Source of the DNA: Amphibalanus amphitrite
Taxonomy: Eukaryota; Arthropoda; Thecostraca; Balanomorpha; Balanidae
Direction: 5' to 3'
DNA: 64,000 nt
Assembly: GCF_019059575.1 (NCBI RefSeq)
Contig: NW_024881969.1
Span: 124,001 to 188,000 of the forward strand
Shown: piece after piece, positions 52,901-61,287 of the stretch
How positions within the stretch are numbered: the stretch's first letter is position 1
How the letters are laid out: the number at the start of each line of letters is the position of its first letter
Notes under the pieces: model-generated
Database searches by the model: none
Seen by the model: the letters and a program-made list of their open reading frames with translations, nothing else
Told to the model about the DNA's origin: nothing
Made by a program: the position numbers and the translations under genes

Positions 52901-53787
52901 CCTATGAAGCACAAACCAGAGCCTTGGAGCATATAGCCTCGTATGATGGTTTTATTTCAGTCTACACAGACGGCTCAAAAACATCCGAGGGAGCGGGTTG
53001 CTCTTTTGTCGCTGGTCGGGACACCCGCTCGTTTTCCCTTCCACCCAGCGCCTCGGTGTTTTCCTCAGAGCTAGTCGCCATCGAAAAGGCTCTGTGTTTT
53101 ATTGAGGTGTCCGACGGTTTTTTCTATTTGATTTTATCAGACTCACTAAGCAGTCTGTTGGCTTTACGACGGTTTAATCCTGACGACCCGATCATTCAGG
53201 ACATTTTAACTCGGCTAACTTCGGTGGAACAGTCCGGAAAAACTATCCGGTTTTGCTGGATTCCCAGTCATGTTGGAATCCAAGGCAACGAGCTTGCTGA
53301 CGCCGCCGCGAGACGCGCTGCCGCAGCGCCCTACACTCGGCGATTTCCTCTGCCTGCCCGGGATTACTATCCCGTCGTACGATCTTCCATGCTCTCGCAG
53401 TGGCAAGCAGAGTGGGACTCGCGCGCGAGCAGTAAGCTGAGAGATATCAAGCCAACTCTCGAGCCTTGGTCGTCATCCATGCAAAGTAACAGACATAACG
53501 AAGTCGTCTTATGTAGGCTGCGCATCGGCCATACGTATGCCACGCATGGTCATCTCCTCCGCGGAGAAGAGCAGCCCACCTGTCGCAGGTGTACCGTGCC
53601 TCTCACTGTCTCTCACGTGCTTTTATCTTGTCCTCTCGCTGAACCGAACCGGACACGCTACCTCGGGCGCATCGCTCCGGGTACCACTATCCGCCGCTTA
53701 CTGGGTGACGAGTCACCCTGGGTTTTATCCGGCAGCATCTTTTCTTTTATCCGTTCGATCAACTTCCAAGTGATTTACTCGACCTGA
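49936..53787 (+). CDS. LINE A ORF2 (endonuclease, reverse transcriptase, RNase H)
   Basis: The frame is open from the codon after ORF1's TAG to TGA at 53785-53787 (1283 codons). Counting from 49936, the endonuclease begins at about codon 63 (WNCRGLRANY) with catalytic blocks LGLQETK, VVGDFNAHS (Asp about 190) and GSDHFPVW. RT begins around codon 510 (YRPISLTSSLSKLMEK) with NGVPQGGVLS and the catalytic FVDDFAIW (about 716). RNase H has YTDGSKT (about 1012), SSELVAIEKAL, LILSDSLSSL and SHVGIQGNELADAA. A Cys/His motif lies near the end (CRRCTVPLTVSHVLLSC). No AUG occurs in this frame before about codon 312 (50869), after the endonuclease. Initiation is therefore by readthrough, reinitiation at a non-AUG codon (for example GTG 50017), or another route. 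All catalytic residues I can judge are present. Confidence 0.93.
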   Translation, partial: SFSLVISSFILLSLSRYCAFLPGAFLSVLFTFFVVSQVSVCAFASCYTRPFCAFLTTPFILQWNCRGLRANYQDLQSLIRWRTPLVLGLQETKLAPNVTFAIKGYSVFRRDLDTPTIAHGGVLLAVHHSVPARQVPLQTPLQAVAARVDFNHRELTVCSLYLPPGIALPVAELHRLVDELPPPVLVVGDFNAHSLAWGCDTTGTRGRLLESFIRDEALCILNTGQRTHFTTPSGQTSALDLSLVSPRLAQLFTWSVHDDPLGSDHFPVWLEHQESPVSGNRPPRWNVRKADWGEFQAAVEASVLSRADPSVMSTEDFTCLLIDSANGCIPKTSSQPRRPPVPWWTKECGDAIRARKRAFKKFDRSSTTENLIAFKRARAFARRVLKEAKAVSWRTYVSSLNRFTPTTQIWARMKRIEGRFSSVPLPVLRVNNTDISHPSDVAETIGRALYQRCRGEQSSRPAPAAVDFRTAENLVYNEPFSMAELTSAISSLRSVSEGPDAVHNDMLRHLPAVALEALLATFNSLWETGTFPETWREATIIPILKAGKSGHDPLHYRPISLTSSLSKLMEKMVNVRLSWFLEHHGVFTNAQCGFRKHRSPVDHILALDTEIRTCFTEKKHLGALFFDIEAAYDTVLRHRILSKVHKYGIRGRMGLFIKNFLSGRRFKVRVGSRLSSSFIQENGVPQGGVLSVALFAVAINDIGDNLAPSIGKSLFVDDFAIWFSATTARHVARQLQLAVTRLERWSDDNGLRFSTTKTVAMHFCRRRCDDLALGIKLHGQVIPTRPVAKFLGIFFDSRLTYREHFRTLRERCFKSLNVLKCVARTSYGADRRTLLLLYRSIIRSKLDYASFVYDSASESSKKVLDTVHHAALRIATGAFRTSPRSSILAEAHEPPLSLRRQTLGMRYALKLRQFPTHPTYPYVFSRHIASPGNGTSHPFGARMRGLFSTSNIDLRGVRRIWGTPSPPWRNAPPQVDLSLSEVKKDSLLSYEAQTRALEHIASYDGFISVYTDGSKTSEGAGCSFVAGRDTRSFSLPPSASVFSSELVAIEKALCFIEVSDGFFYLILSDSLSSLLALRRFNPDDPIIQDILTRLTSVEQSGKTIRFCWIPSHVGIQGNELADAAARRAAAAPYTRRFPLPARDYYPVVRSSMLSQWQAEWDSRASSKLRDIKPTLEPWSSSMQSNRHNEVVLCRLRIGHTYATHGHLLRGEEQPTCRRCTVPLTVSHVLLSCPLAEPNRTRYLGRIAPGTTIRRLLGDESPWVLSGSIFSFIRSINFQVIYST

Positions 53788-53907
53788 CCCCAATCCAACT
53801 AGCCCTCTCTAGTCCTTTCATCTAGTCAGTTGTCTAGGACGACACCTTTGCGCTGTTTTATCTTACCTTGCTATTTTATATCGAGTCTTACTTTCTAGTC
53901 TTAGTAT

Positions 53908-54110
53908 CTAGAAGGTTCTTTCTTGTGGCACACTTGTTTTATTAGTACGACGTTATGGGCGCAAAATGACCTTAGCAGTCGGCGCGCCCTAAAGCCCCAA
54001 TCAACAAACTAGAAGGTTCTTGTGGCACACTTGTTTTATTAGTACGACGTTATGGGCGCAAAATGACCTTAGCAGTCGGCGCGCCCTAAAGCCCCAATCA
54101 ACAAACAAAC
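53908..54110 (+). repeat. Tandem duplication of the LINE A 3' terminus
   Basis: A block of about 100 bp (CTAGAAGGTTCTTGTGGCAC to CCCCAATCAACAAA) occurs at 53908-54008 and again at 54009-54110, differing mainly by a 4-bp TTTC-type insertion in the first copy. LINE C and the fragment at 33993 have a single copy. Confidence 0.9.
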
Positions 54111-54660
54111 AGGCACGGCGGGCAGCTCCACGAGTGAATTCTGTTTGTTGAGACGGTGCACAGGTCGCTGCCACAGCGATGGCAAAATCCGCAGTTTGGG
54201 CAGAAATTTCGCTGACTGTTGTCCTGGCAGTCGCACGGGTCGCGGGAGATAGGCATGTCGATTCGGGTTTCGATGAAAGTTTTATGGTATCCGCAGAGGC
54301 GCGGCAGTACGTCTTGGAGATTAGCCCTGAGTGTGGAGACTGGTTCTAGAAGGCGCCAGCAGATGCAGTTTACAGTATATGACTTCGGGTCGATGGGTAC
54401 GTCGAGGTGGATACGGTAGCCGGCCAGTGATCCGTGGAATGGCATACCAATTGCCAACCACTGGCTGATTGTAGTTTTTCGTCGGCTGAGTGTTGCACGA
54501 AGAAGCAAATGGAAGAGAAGACGGCTTCTACGGCAGTAGGCTCGATCCCGGTCAGCGGCACCAGTGTAGCACGCCGTCGTTCTCGGGCCCAGGGCTGGGG
54601 CACGGCGGACAGGTGTTGGCCCTTGCAGATGCTGGTTTATCGGCACAGATGTATTCACGG
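54105..54660 (-). other. Unrecognised Cys-rich ORF with promoter-like upstream
   Basis: An open minus frame of about 185 codons ends within the LINE A tail (so the natural end is displaced). Visible are SQWLAIGMPFHGSLAGYRIH, TVNCICWRLLEPVSTLRANL and a C-terminal zinc-ribbon-like cluster (CDCQDNSQRNFCPNCGFCHR then CGSDLC). There is no ATG at the upstream end; the first in-frame ATG is internal (GMPFHG). Upstream on the minus strand (54820-54890) are two CCAAT words (CCAATCAC, CCAATAGT) and a TGACGTATAAA word, like a polymerase II promoter. I do not recognise the family; host gene or transposon gene are both possible. Confidence 0.4.
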
Positions 54661-54964
54661 GTCACACACGATTCAGACTCGGTTGCACACGTCTGGTCTC
54701 GGTGACGGCCGAGGGTCTTCTGAGCTCACCCCCTCTCGGTTGGGTAGAGCTCAACTCCCTTCGACCCAGTTCCTACTGCAGGGCGGTGGCCCCTTACTCT
54801 GCGTGGCGGCTTACTATTGGCTTAGGACTTTTTAAACAAGAATCGAACGCTTGTGATTGGTCGTTTATACGTCACAGTTTCTCGAACGCACTGGAGGCTT
54901 CTAGAGGTGAGGTGTCACGTGAGTAGCTAGTGTCACGCGCTGGTCTCGTGGCTGAAGGTGTTCG
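54661..54964. other. No further gene; promoter-like words only
   Basis: Holds the CCAAT and TGACGTA words described for the Cys-rich ORF; nothing else is supported. Confidence 0.35.
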
Positions 54965-55097
54965 GCGCAGGAGAGTTCCAAGAAACACGTCAAAACCATT
55001 AGTGGACATTTAGCAGGCTAAAAGCGTTGCAAGAGAGACATGCGTGTGTTGAGATGTTCAGAGAGCGCCGGCTCCGGCTGCTGAGTGTCCTGGCGCC
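54965..55097. repeat. 133-bp block identical to 44745-44877
   Basis: Same orientation as the other copy. Flanks on both sides differ, and no LTR or gag is adjacent here. Confidence 0.85.
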
Positions 55098-55204
55098 AGC
55101 CGTTGAGTGGTGAGCGCGGAGCGGCATAAATAACAAATGACGCATCACCGGCCAGGCGCGGGTTGGGACGTACTGTGGAGCTGAACTGAGTTCTCAGCAG
55201 AGGT

Positions 55205-55365
55205 GAAATAGTGTTAATTATATGAAACCTAAAGCGTACCTATGGCCGCCACGCAGGTGTCGTTACTAGTGATGAATATACCGAGATAATAATGTTAATT
55301 GTACGAAGTCTAAAGCATACCTATTGCCGCCACGCAGGTATAACGTCACTAGTGATTAAAAACAG
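55205..55365. repeat. Two-copy imperfect tandem repeat, about 80 bp
   Basis: Units begin GTTAATTATATGAAACCTAA and GTTAATTGTACGAAGTCTAA and share GCCGCCACGCAGGT and ACTAGTGAT. The GC-rich stretch 55430-55800 that follows has only shadow ORFs. Confidence 0.7.
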
Positions 55366-55862
55366 GTTACATAGGTGGCACCGGAAACATGTATTAATGA
55401 GAGGCACACACCTTACAGCCTCCGCGGCTTGCGTGCGCCTCTGCGGCGTTACACGTGCCTCCGCGGCTTCGCACGTGCGTCTCTGCGTCCCCGCACGTAC
55501 CTCCGCGGCTTGCGTGCGCCTCCGGGGCGTCGCGTGGTCTCAGCGGCGCCGGCTCGGCAACTGGGGCTCCGGCTGAGGGGCGGCGCGGCGTCGTACCTAC
55601 CTTCGGCACGGCCGCTGCTTGTGGTGGCGTGGCAGCTGGTGTCCGGCTCGGCCATTGGTGTTGTGCTCCGGCGCGGCTGCTGTGGCTCGGTTGCATTGGA
55701 ACCTCTGCTTCGCCGCTGGGCATTTGGACCGGTCTTGCCGTTGACGTGGCCGTCGTGCCTCCCGGATCGTGGCCTGGCTTTGCTGATCCCTGCCTCGCCT
55801 CCGTGATCGCCTTGTCTGTGCTGCTTCCGCCGTGACGCCAGTCGCGCCCGGTTTGGCAGCTG

Positions 55863-56060
55863 TCACGGCGGTTCCTGGGCTTTGCTGTTTCTGGTAAAGG
55901 CGTCCTCCACCACCGGCCGCAAAACATGTCCCACTATCCGTCTGTGGGCAGACGCACTTAGCGTGCCCACATTGGCGAATGTCATCAGGCGGCGGATCTT
56001 CTCCGGGTGGTTCTCGCTGATCACTACTGCCGAAGCCCACACGGTATCTAGGGTCGCCAC
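55863..56060 (-). pseudogene. Possible Mutator-like transposase fragment
   Basis: The minus frame has RRLMTFANVGTLSASAHRRI and VGHVLRPVVEDAF, resembling the first conserved block of a Mutator-like transposase domain found in invertebrate repeats. Only about 65 residues, with no catalytic residues visible. Low certainty. Confidence 0.3.
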
Positions 56061-56464
56061 GTGCCCAGTGTGTTTTGTCGACCACTAGGTCTTGCAAACG
56101 GCCCCGCGGGTCAATTAACCTGAATGATAGGGTGCTACTTCAGTCGCCTCATCGTCACAATGGGGTAGAAATCTGCTTTTAACACTGCGGAATGTGTACG
56201 TAACAAACAGCAAATAGCCTTTGACCAGCAGACTGGTGGAAACTATAGAATGGAATCAAATTAATTAAGTCATGATTTTGATATCTTACCAAACACAATT
56301 CTAGCATCGCATTCAACGATGCTGTCTTTCCATTCATTGACACGAGATAAAGGGGTTTCTGTGATGGTATGATGAACAGTCATTGCATCTACATTTTTCC
56401 ATAGCCACGTTCATCCACTTGTATACGCTTCCGCTTCATGAAATGCAGATTAGTCAGTTAATCT
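56061..56464. other. No gene seen
   Basis: AT-rich intergenic sequence; nothing is supported. Confidence 0.4.
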
Positions 56465-56839
56465 TTACGAATATAACAGGATAAATGGATCCACATGTTT
56501 CACGTAGAACTCACAAAGTTTGGGGATTGTTGCTTCCACGCACAGGCCTGGTGTGGCATTTATGGCGACAAAAGTTAGGTCTACCTTTGTGAATACGACT
56601 ACGTCACACAGGGAGCTGCCCATGATCGCTATCTGTCCCTGAACCTGGCAGCAGTACCTCGTGTTCACTTTGAGCATGCCATCCTGGACCACAAGCCAAT
56701 CGACCACGCCTGCTTCCACTGGAGCCATACGTGCGCTGTAAGGGAATTTGATCCCCAAGACACGATCAGACAGGAGGCTTTCTGGACAAAAGTCCAAAAA
56801 TGGGGCATTCACGTCAACCACAAAGCCACTCTTGATCAC
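56465..56839 (-). pseudogene. YqaJ-type exonuclease domain, active-site Glu lost
   Basis: The minus frame contains VVDVNAPFLDFCPES, VLGIKFPYSARMAPVEAG, CCQVQGQIAIMGSSLCDVVV and IPKLCEFYVKHVDPF, collinear with the lambda-exonuclease/YqaJ fold. The family's Glu-x-Lys pair appears here as Gly-Ile-Lys, so a metal-binding acidic residue is missing. The QVQGQ block is intact. The upstream start is absent. With the fragment at 38364-38689 this represents the other end of a SWIM/YqaJ-type repeat family, but the two loci are 18 kb apart. Confidence 0.6.
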
Positions 56840-57278
56840 CTTCTTACCAATTTTACGCCCATAGGCTCAGTGCGCCTTCTTGAATTCGTTGTTTTCCTCA
56901 CACCATTGCACCGCTCAGAGAGCGGAAACGTGCACACGATGGAGTTAGCCAAGTCGAGGATGTCCGTTAGGTCCCGTAGCATACGCTTAAATATTATGTC
57001 CTAAAATGCGTCAGAAAGGAAATAATAGAGTTTAAAAAAAAGATGAGCATCAATGCTGTGATGAAAATGCAGTTTTGGGTAAGCTTTTAATATAAATAAT
57101 TTTATTAGCCTTGGATGAGAGTATTTTCTTTCACCACAGCCATCTGACATGGCTTCAAGTGCCGGTGAAGGATTTGCTCTAGATGTCGCTGTTCTTCCAG
57201 CAGCCGTGTCACCGCCGCCTGGTTGCTGATCAAAGTTTTCATCACTTGAGATGCGTGGGGAGCAAACCGAGTCTCCGA
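56840..57278. other. No gene seen
   Basis: AT-rich sequence. Short minus-strand text near 57200-57290 may be the tail of the hAT fragment, but no frame holds. Confidence 0.35.
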
Positions 57279-57674
57279 CTATAGTACCGATCGCAGCGTG
57301 GCATTCTCATAGTCCATGAGAGTTTCGAACCCTTTCTCATACATGTGACGATTTGTCACGGATGTGATCAACGTCACCACGTCCTTGACGCACTTATGGC
57401 GTTTTCTGGTACCTTCCGCCGGGTTTAGGAGGTGAGCCTGGTCCCACACCGCTTGGACAACCAGTCGGCCTCGCTCACTCGTCATTTCACCTCTCATTTT
57501 TTGCCGTAGTTTGGCAGGCACGCTGCCGCGGAGATACTGGCCGTCCATGCAGATGCTCGCCAGCTGGTCCGAGTGGTGCGCGCCGACGCGGGCCAGCGAC
57601 CCTGCAATCTCTTTCGCCAGCTCGTCTCCACATCCATATTTTACTACCAGAGCAGGAGTTACCAGCGCCTGCAC
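57279..57674 (-). pseudogene. hAT-type (ZNF862-like) transposase fragment, central part
   Basis: 131 codons containing AGSLARVGAHHSDQLASICM, DGQYLRGSVPAKLRQKMRGE and VVQAVWDQAHLLNPAEG. These correspond to the region around a catalytic Asp in hAT proteins of the ZNF862/KIAA1586 type. The WD-x-AH block aligns with the fragment at 15748-16252, so these are two lineages of one superfamily. The zinc-finger N-terminus and dimerisation domain are absent here. Confidence 0.5.
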
Positions 57675-58025
57675 CGTCTGGTGCGTGAGGCATCACCACA
57701 ACTATCTAAGTTTACTACGTAACCTCCCCATCGCCTTTTACTTCCGTCTCGATAGTATTAATCTTTGGCTGTTGGTCGGCCTCCCGTCCCTCGTGACCGC
57801 GTCCTTGCATAATGTGTGCGCCAATCACACCCGATAGGACAGAATGTGGGTATTGTATTTTGGAATCGTACAGTCGCCACTACCGCACGTCCTCCACCTA
57901 TACAACATACGCCAGGCTACCCTCTCGGGAAGGGTGTTACAGAGAAAAGCCTGTGATGGCAGCCGGTTCGGCGTCGGCTGCGCACAGGTATATACGTGGC
58001 CACTCCTGGCGGCACCGGGTCGGGG
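57675..58025. other. No gene seen
   Basis: Only shadow ORFs between the hAT and DIRS relics. Confidence 0.35.
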
Positions 58026-58601
58026 TCAGTGCGGGCATCTGGCCGGAGGCGCCTGGAACCGCCCTGGGTCGCCCTGTGACAAGCTATCGGCATCCGCATT
58101 CTCTGCTGTGGGGACAAACGACACCGACAGCACACACTTCAGGCACGCAGTCACAAACAGCAAGTGGCGCAGCACGGCCATGATCCGAGAGTCGCCTGAC
58201 CAGTGACCAGCCGCGGGAGACACAGCCGACTACACCCATGTTATCAGAAAAGACACGCACACGCTGACCCGCCCACAGATGACCCCACATCACGGCGGCG
58301 ACCAACAGTGCGATCAGTTCCAGGCAGGCCATGGACAGGCCCGTGTCCCGAGTGATGCAGGCCGGACAGGCGAAGTACCACTAGCGATCCCCGGGCCGCC
58401 GTTCTCGCCAACCGGGACCACTGCCACCGTCGGCTGCGACGGAGGCTGCACCGATGATGCACACATCCACTCCAGAAGTGCGATGACGCGCTCCTCTCGC
58501 CGCTGAGACGCGGTCATCTGCTGATTGACGAGGTCCGCCAGAAGGTGGACACTGGAAGACTTTTTCTCCTCTCCTTCTCCATCACTCGACGACGACGCCA
58601 T
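58026..58601 (-). pseudogene. DIRS-like retroelement deletion derivative (gag start joined to RNase H)
   Basis: The minus strand starts MASSSSDGEGEEKKSSSVHL (58601), with QRREERVIALLEWM, a Gag-like N-terminus. At about 58330 it passes into LELIALLVAAVMWGHLWAGQ, RVRVFSDNMGVVGCVSRG and, one frame over, RHLLFVTACLKCVLSVSF with ENADADSLSQGDPGRF. The latter blocks are the RNase H end of DIRS-group pol (SDN-x-x-VV and ADSLS landmarks). RT is missing between them and no tyrosine recombinase was found downstream. A frameshift lies near 58195. Confidence 0.6.
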
Positions 58602-59571
58602 GCTGTTGTCACGTCACACGATTGTCGGTACCACAAGCGTTACGACCGCGCCATGTTATGCTCTATACTGGCGGCATTCAAATATATTCATTTTTCATAT
58701 GTTTTCATACGGTACGATCACAATTGCCGAAGTAGGCCTTGGTGATGTTCGCTATCCATGCACACATGTTATACGATGGCGATGATGATGACAAACATCG
58801 ATCTAACAGCCATATGCTTAGCACATTTAGGCTGCTCTCGCATTTCTTTGCAGTTTTGTGCTGACCCATGCTTGCTTGCGACTTGCTTTGATCGCTGGTT
58901 GGACAGATGGTACGGCCCGACTTTTCTTGGTTTTCGTGGTTTTGTTTCTCTTGAGCGGTCTCTGTTTGCTTTTGCTTTGCTTTTCACCGGATGTCTGCGT
59001 TTCTTTCGATCACAGCTTTCTGATTCTTTTCCTACCTTTTTCGTTGTTTTTGCACCCGCAGGAACACAGCCGAGTTGGGCTAGTGTAAGGGGAGTGGCGT
59101 CCCCTCGGGTACCAGCCGGTTTTACTAGGCTAGGCGAGCCGACCCGTACCCCAGGACAACGGGATCCTGGAGGTTGAGCCCCCCACCGTGCGGAGCCAGT
59201 CGCGGTGGCTGGGCAACACGCCTCTTTGGCCCTGAGTTCTGTAAGGGCGGGACACTCAGTGGGGCGCCGCACTTGAGGAGCCATTCCCAGTCGTGACGCC
59301 GCCGGGGGTGGTGTCGGAGAGGTGTCGCCGGCGGGGTTCGGGCACTTGTGCTCGTCCTCCGTCGGTGGGACTGATCTGTCGCTGCCCCTGGCGGTGACTC
59401 GGCTAGGCGTCAAGGGAGGAGGCGGTATCCGACCGTGGGGGGTGGTGAGTCTCTCTCTCCCCCGCGGAAGGTGCCGCCAAGTCCCGTACAGTCAGCTCGG
59501 CCGTCCCAGGCCTTGTAGCGGCGCCGTTGCGGAGCGTCGGCGGCCGAGCTGGCGGAGACCAAGCACACTCC

Positions 59572-61287
59572 ATGGATAACTCGACCAACCCCCCTTCCCC
59601 CACTCTTACCAATCCTTCGGCCTCGGCCGATCCTCGCCCGTTGGCCTCGGCCGACAGGCGAACGGTGCTTGAAAAAGGTCCACGATCTCCTAAGATCCTC
59701 ATCTTCCGGAGCGCAGACAGGGAGCTGAGCTCTCTGTCGCCCTTCCAGCGGAAGGATGGCTGCGACCGGTTTGGTTCGATAGTTCGTTGTGACCGGATGC
59801 GTGATGGCGCGCTGGAGGTCGAGTTCAGGAAAAGCGAGGAGGCGGCGAAAGCGTTGGACGCTACTCGCTTCGTGTTCTCCGAGGGACGGGCATCCGGCCG
59901 GAGGCTCGTTTCCATCCCGCTTACAGTGGAGCCCCACCGTTCTAAGAACTCCTCACGAGGGGTCATTAACTGTTTAGATTTGAGGGGAGTGAGCGACGAG
60001 GACATTGCGGACGGGCTCGCCGATTTCGGCGTGACAGCGGCTCGCCGCATCATGACGAAGAGAGGGACGGTCTCGACCAACAACATCATTCTGACATTTG
60101 ACTCTACCGACTTGCCGAGTGAGATTCGCGTGGGCTACGTGAAGGTCCGCGTGCGGCCTTTCGTCCCAGCGCCCATGCGCTGCTTCCGCTGCCAACGTTT
60201 CGGCCACACAAAGGACAACTGCCGAGGAAGACCCACGTGCTCCAAGTGTGCTTCGCAGGACCACACTGACGAAACCTGTGACTCGGAGACCCCCCGATGC
60301 GTCAACTGCGGAGAGGGGCAGACGCCGCACTCCGCGTATGATAGGTCTTGCCCTGCATACGTCAAGGAGAAAGAGATCATGACCATCAAGGCTACCAGAA
60401 ATCTGTCTTTCAAAGAGGCCCGGGAGGTGTACAACCAGAGTCACCCGAAGACCTCGTATGCCCAGAAGGTGAGAGTCACAAACTCTACCGATGCCTCCCA
60501 GATGAGCGTAGCACAGCTCGTGCAGCTTCTCAAACGATTCGGCCTCACCGTCGTAGCCACTGGTGACTCAGCGGACACCACGGCGCCTCGTGCGCCGCCG
60601 AGTAACACAGAGCAGGCTGCTCAAGAGTCAGTGTGGGGTCCACCCAGTCCCGCTCCAGCCGCGAACGGTAATGGAGACGATTGGACCGTCGTCCAGCGCC
60701 GACAGGGTGGTCGGCGCCCCCCGGCGCAGGGTAAGGTGCCACCCACCCCGCCCCGCCCCCGACCGTCTACGGCGGTGCAGGAGGCTCTGCGGCGGGGGGA
60801 GGAGGAGAAAAGGGCACGTGAGGCGAGGAGGGCTCGCCTCGTCCAGAAGGCCCTCGAGGCTAAGGAAGCCTCGTCTGCCGACTCCGCCTCCGGGAGTGCC
60901 AATGCGGCTGTCGCCGCTGACACCCCGGAGACACCTGAGGCGGGGACTCGGCCCATCATGGGTCCCCCGCCGCCTCCTCCACCTCCGCAGCGGCGGCCAC
61001 CACCGCCGCTGCCAGAGACGCCTGTGTCGAGGACACAGGCCGCCGCCTCGACATCCCCGTCGGGGCGGCAACAGACCTCCGCGGCTCCAGGGCGCCTCGC
61101 CAAGCGGCAGACGCCCCCGAGCTGGTCACCCTCGGAGGGTGACGCCCCCCGGGCGAAAAAGCCCCAGCAGGGCTCGAGCCACGCCCGATCTGCCTCTGCT
61201 GAAGGGAGGCTACACCGAGAGGGCTCGGGGCATCCCCGTATCCGTTACGGGGGGAGCGCCTCCTCGGAGTTAGAGGACCTAGTCTAG
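59572..61287 (+). CDS. LINE B ORF1 (three CCHC knuckles)
   Basis: 571 codons from ATG at 59572 to TAG at 61285-61287, the same length as in LINE A. Knuckles CFRCQRFGHTKDNC, CSKCASQDHTDETC and CVNCGEGQTPHSAYDRSC are intact. The N-terminal 40 residues and the stretch just after are the most diverged from A. The region from the knuckles to the Pro-rich tail is almost unchanged. Confidence 0.92.
   Translation: MDNSTNPPSPTLTNPSASADPRPLASADRRTVLEKGPRSPKILIFRSADRELSSLSPFQRKDGCDRFGSIVRCDRMRDGALEVEFRKSEEAAKALDATRFVFSEGRASGRRLVSIPLTVEPHRSKNSSRGVINCLDLRGVSDEDIADGLADFGVTAARRIMTKRGTVSTNNIILTFDSTDLPSEIRVGYVKVRVRPFVPAPMRCFRCQRFGHTKDNCRGRPTCSKCASQDHTDETCDSETPRCVNCGEGQTPHSAYDRSCPAYVKEKEIMTIKATRNLSFKEAREVYNQSHPKTSYAQKVRVTNSTDASQMSVAQLVQLLKRFGLTVVATGDSADTTAPRAPPSNTEQAAQESVWGPPSPAPAANGNGDDWTVVQRRQGGRRPPAQGKVPPTPPRPRPSTAVQEALRRGEEEKRAREARRARLVQKALEAKEASSADSASGSANAAVAADTPETPEAGTRPIMGPPPPPPPPQRRPPPPLPETPVSRTQAAASTSPSGRQQTSAAPGRLAKRQTPPSWSPSEGDAPRAKKPQQGSSHARSASAEGRLHREGSGHPRIRYGGSASSELEDLV

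Larger units (their letters stand above)
47215..54110 (+). mobile_element. LINE A, full-length I/Jockey-type non-LTR retrotransposon
   Basis: 6.9 kb bounded by the direct repeat AGGCACGGCGGGC at 47202-47214 and 54111-54123, a 13-bp target duplication. Order: tandem 5' units, 5' UTR, ORF1 with three CCHC knuckles, ORF2 with endonuclease, RT, RNase H and a C-terminal Cys/His motif, then a 3' UTR ending in AATCAACAAACAAAC. The RNase H domain plus a three-knuckle ORF1 point to the I or Jockey group of clades. Both ORFs are open, so this copy could be transposition-competent. Confidence 0.92.
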
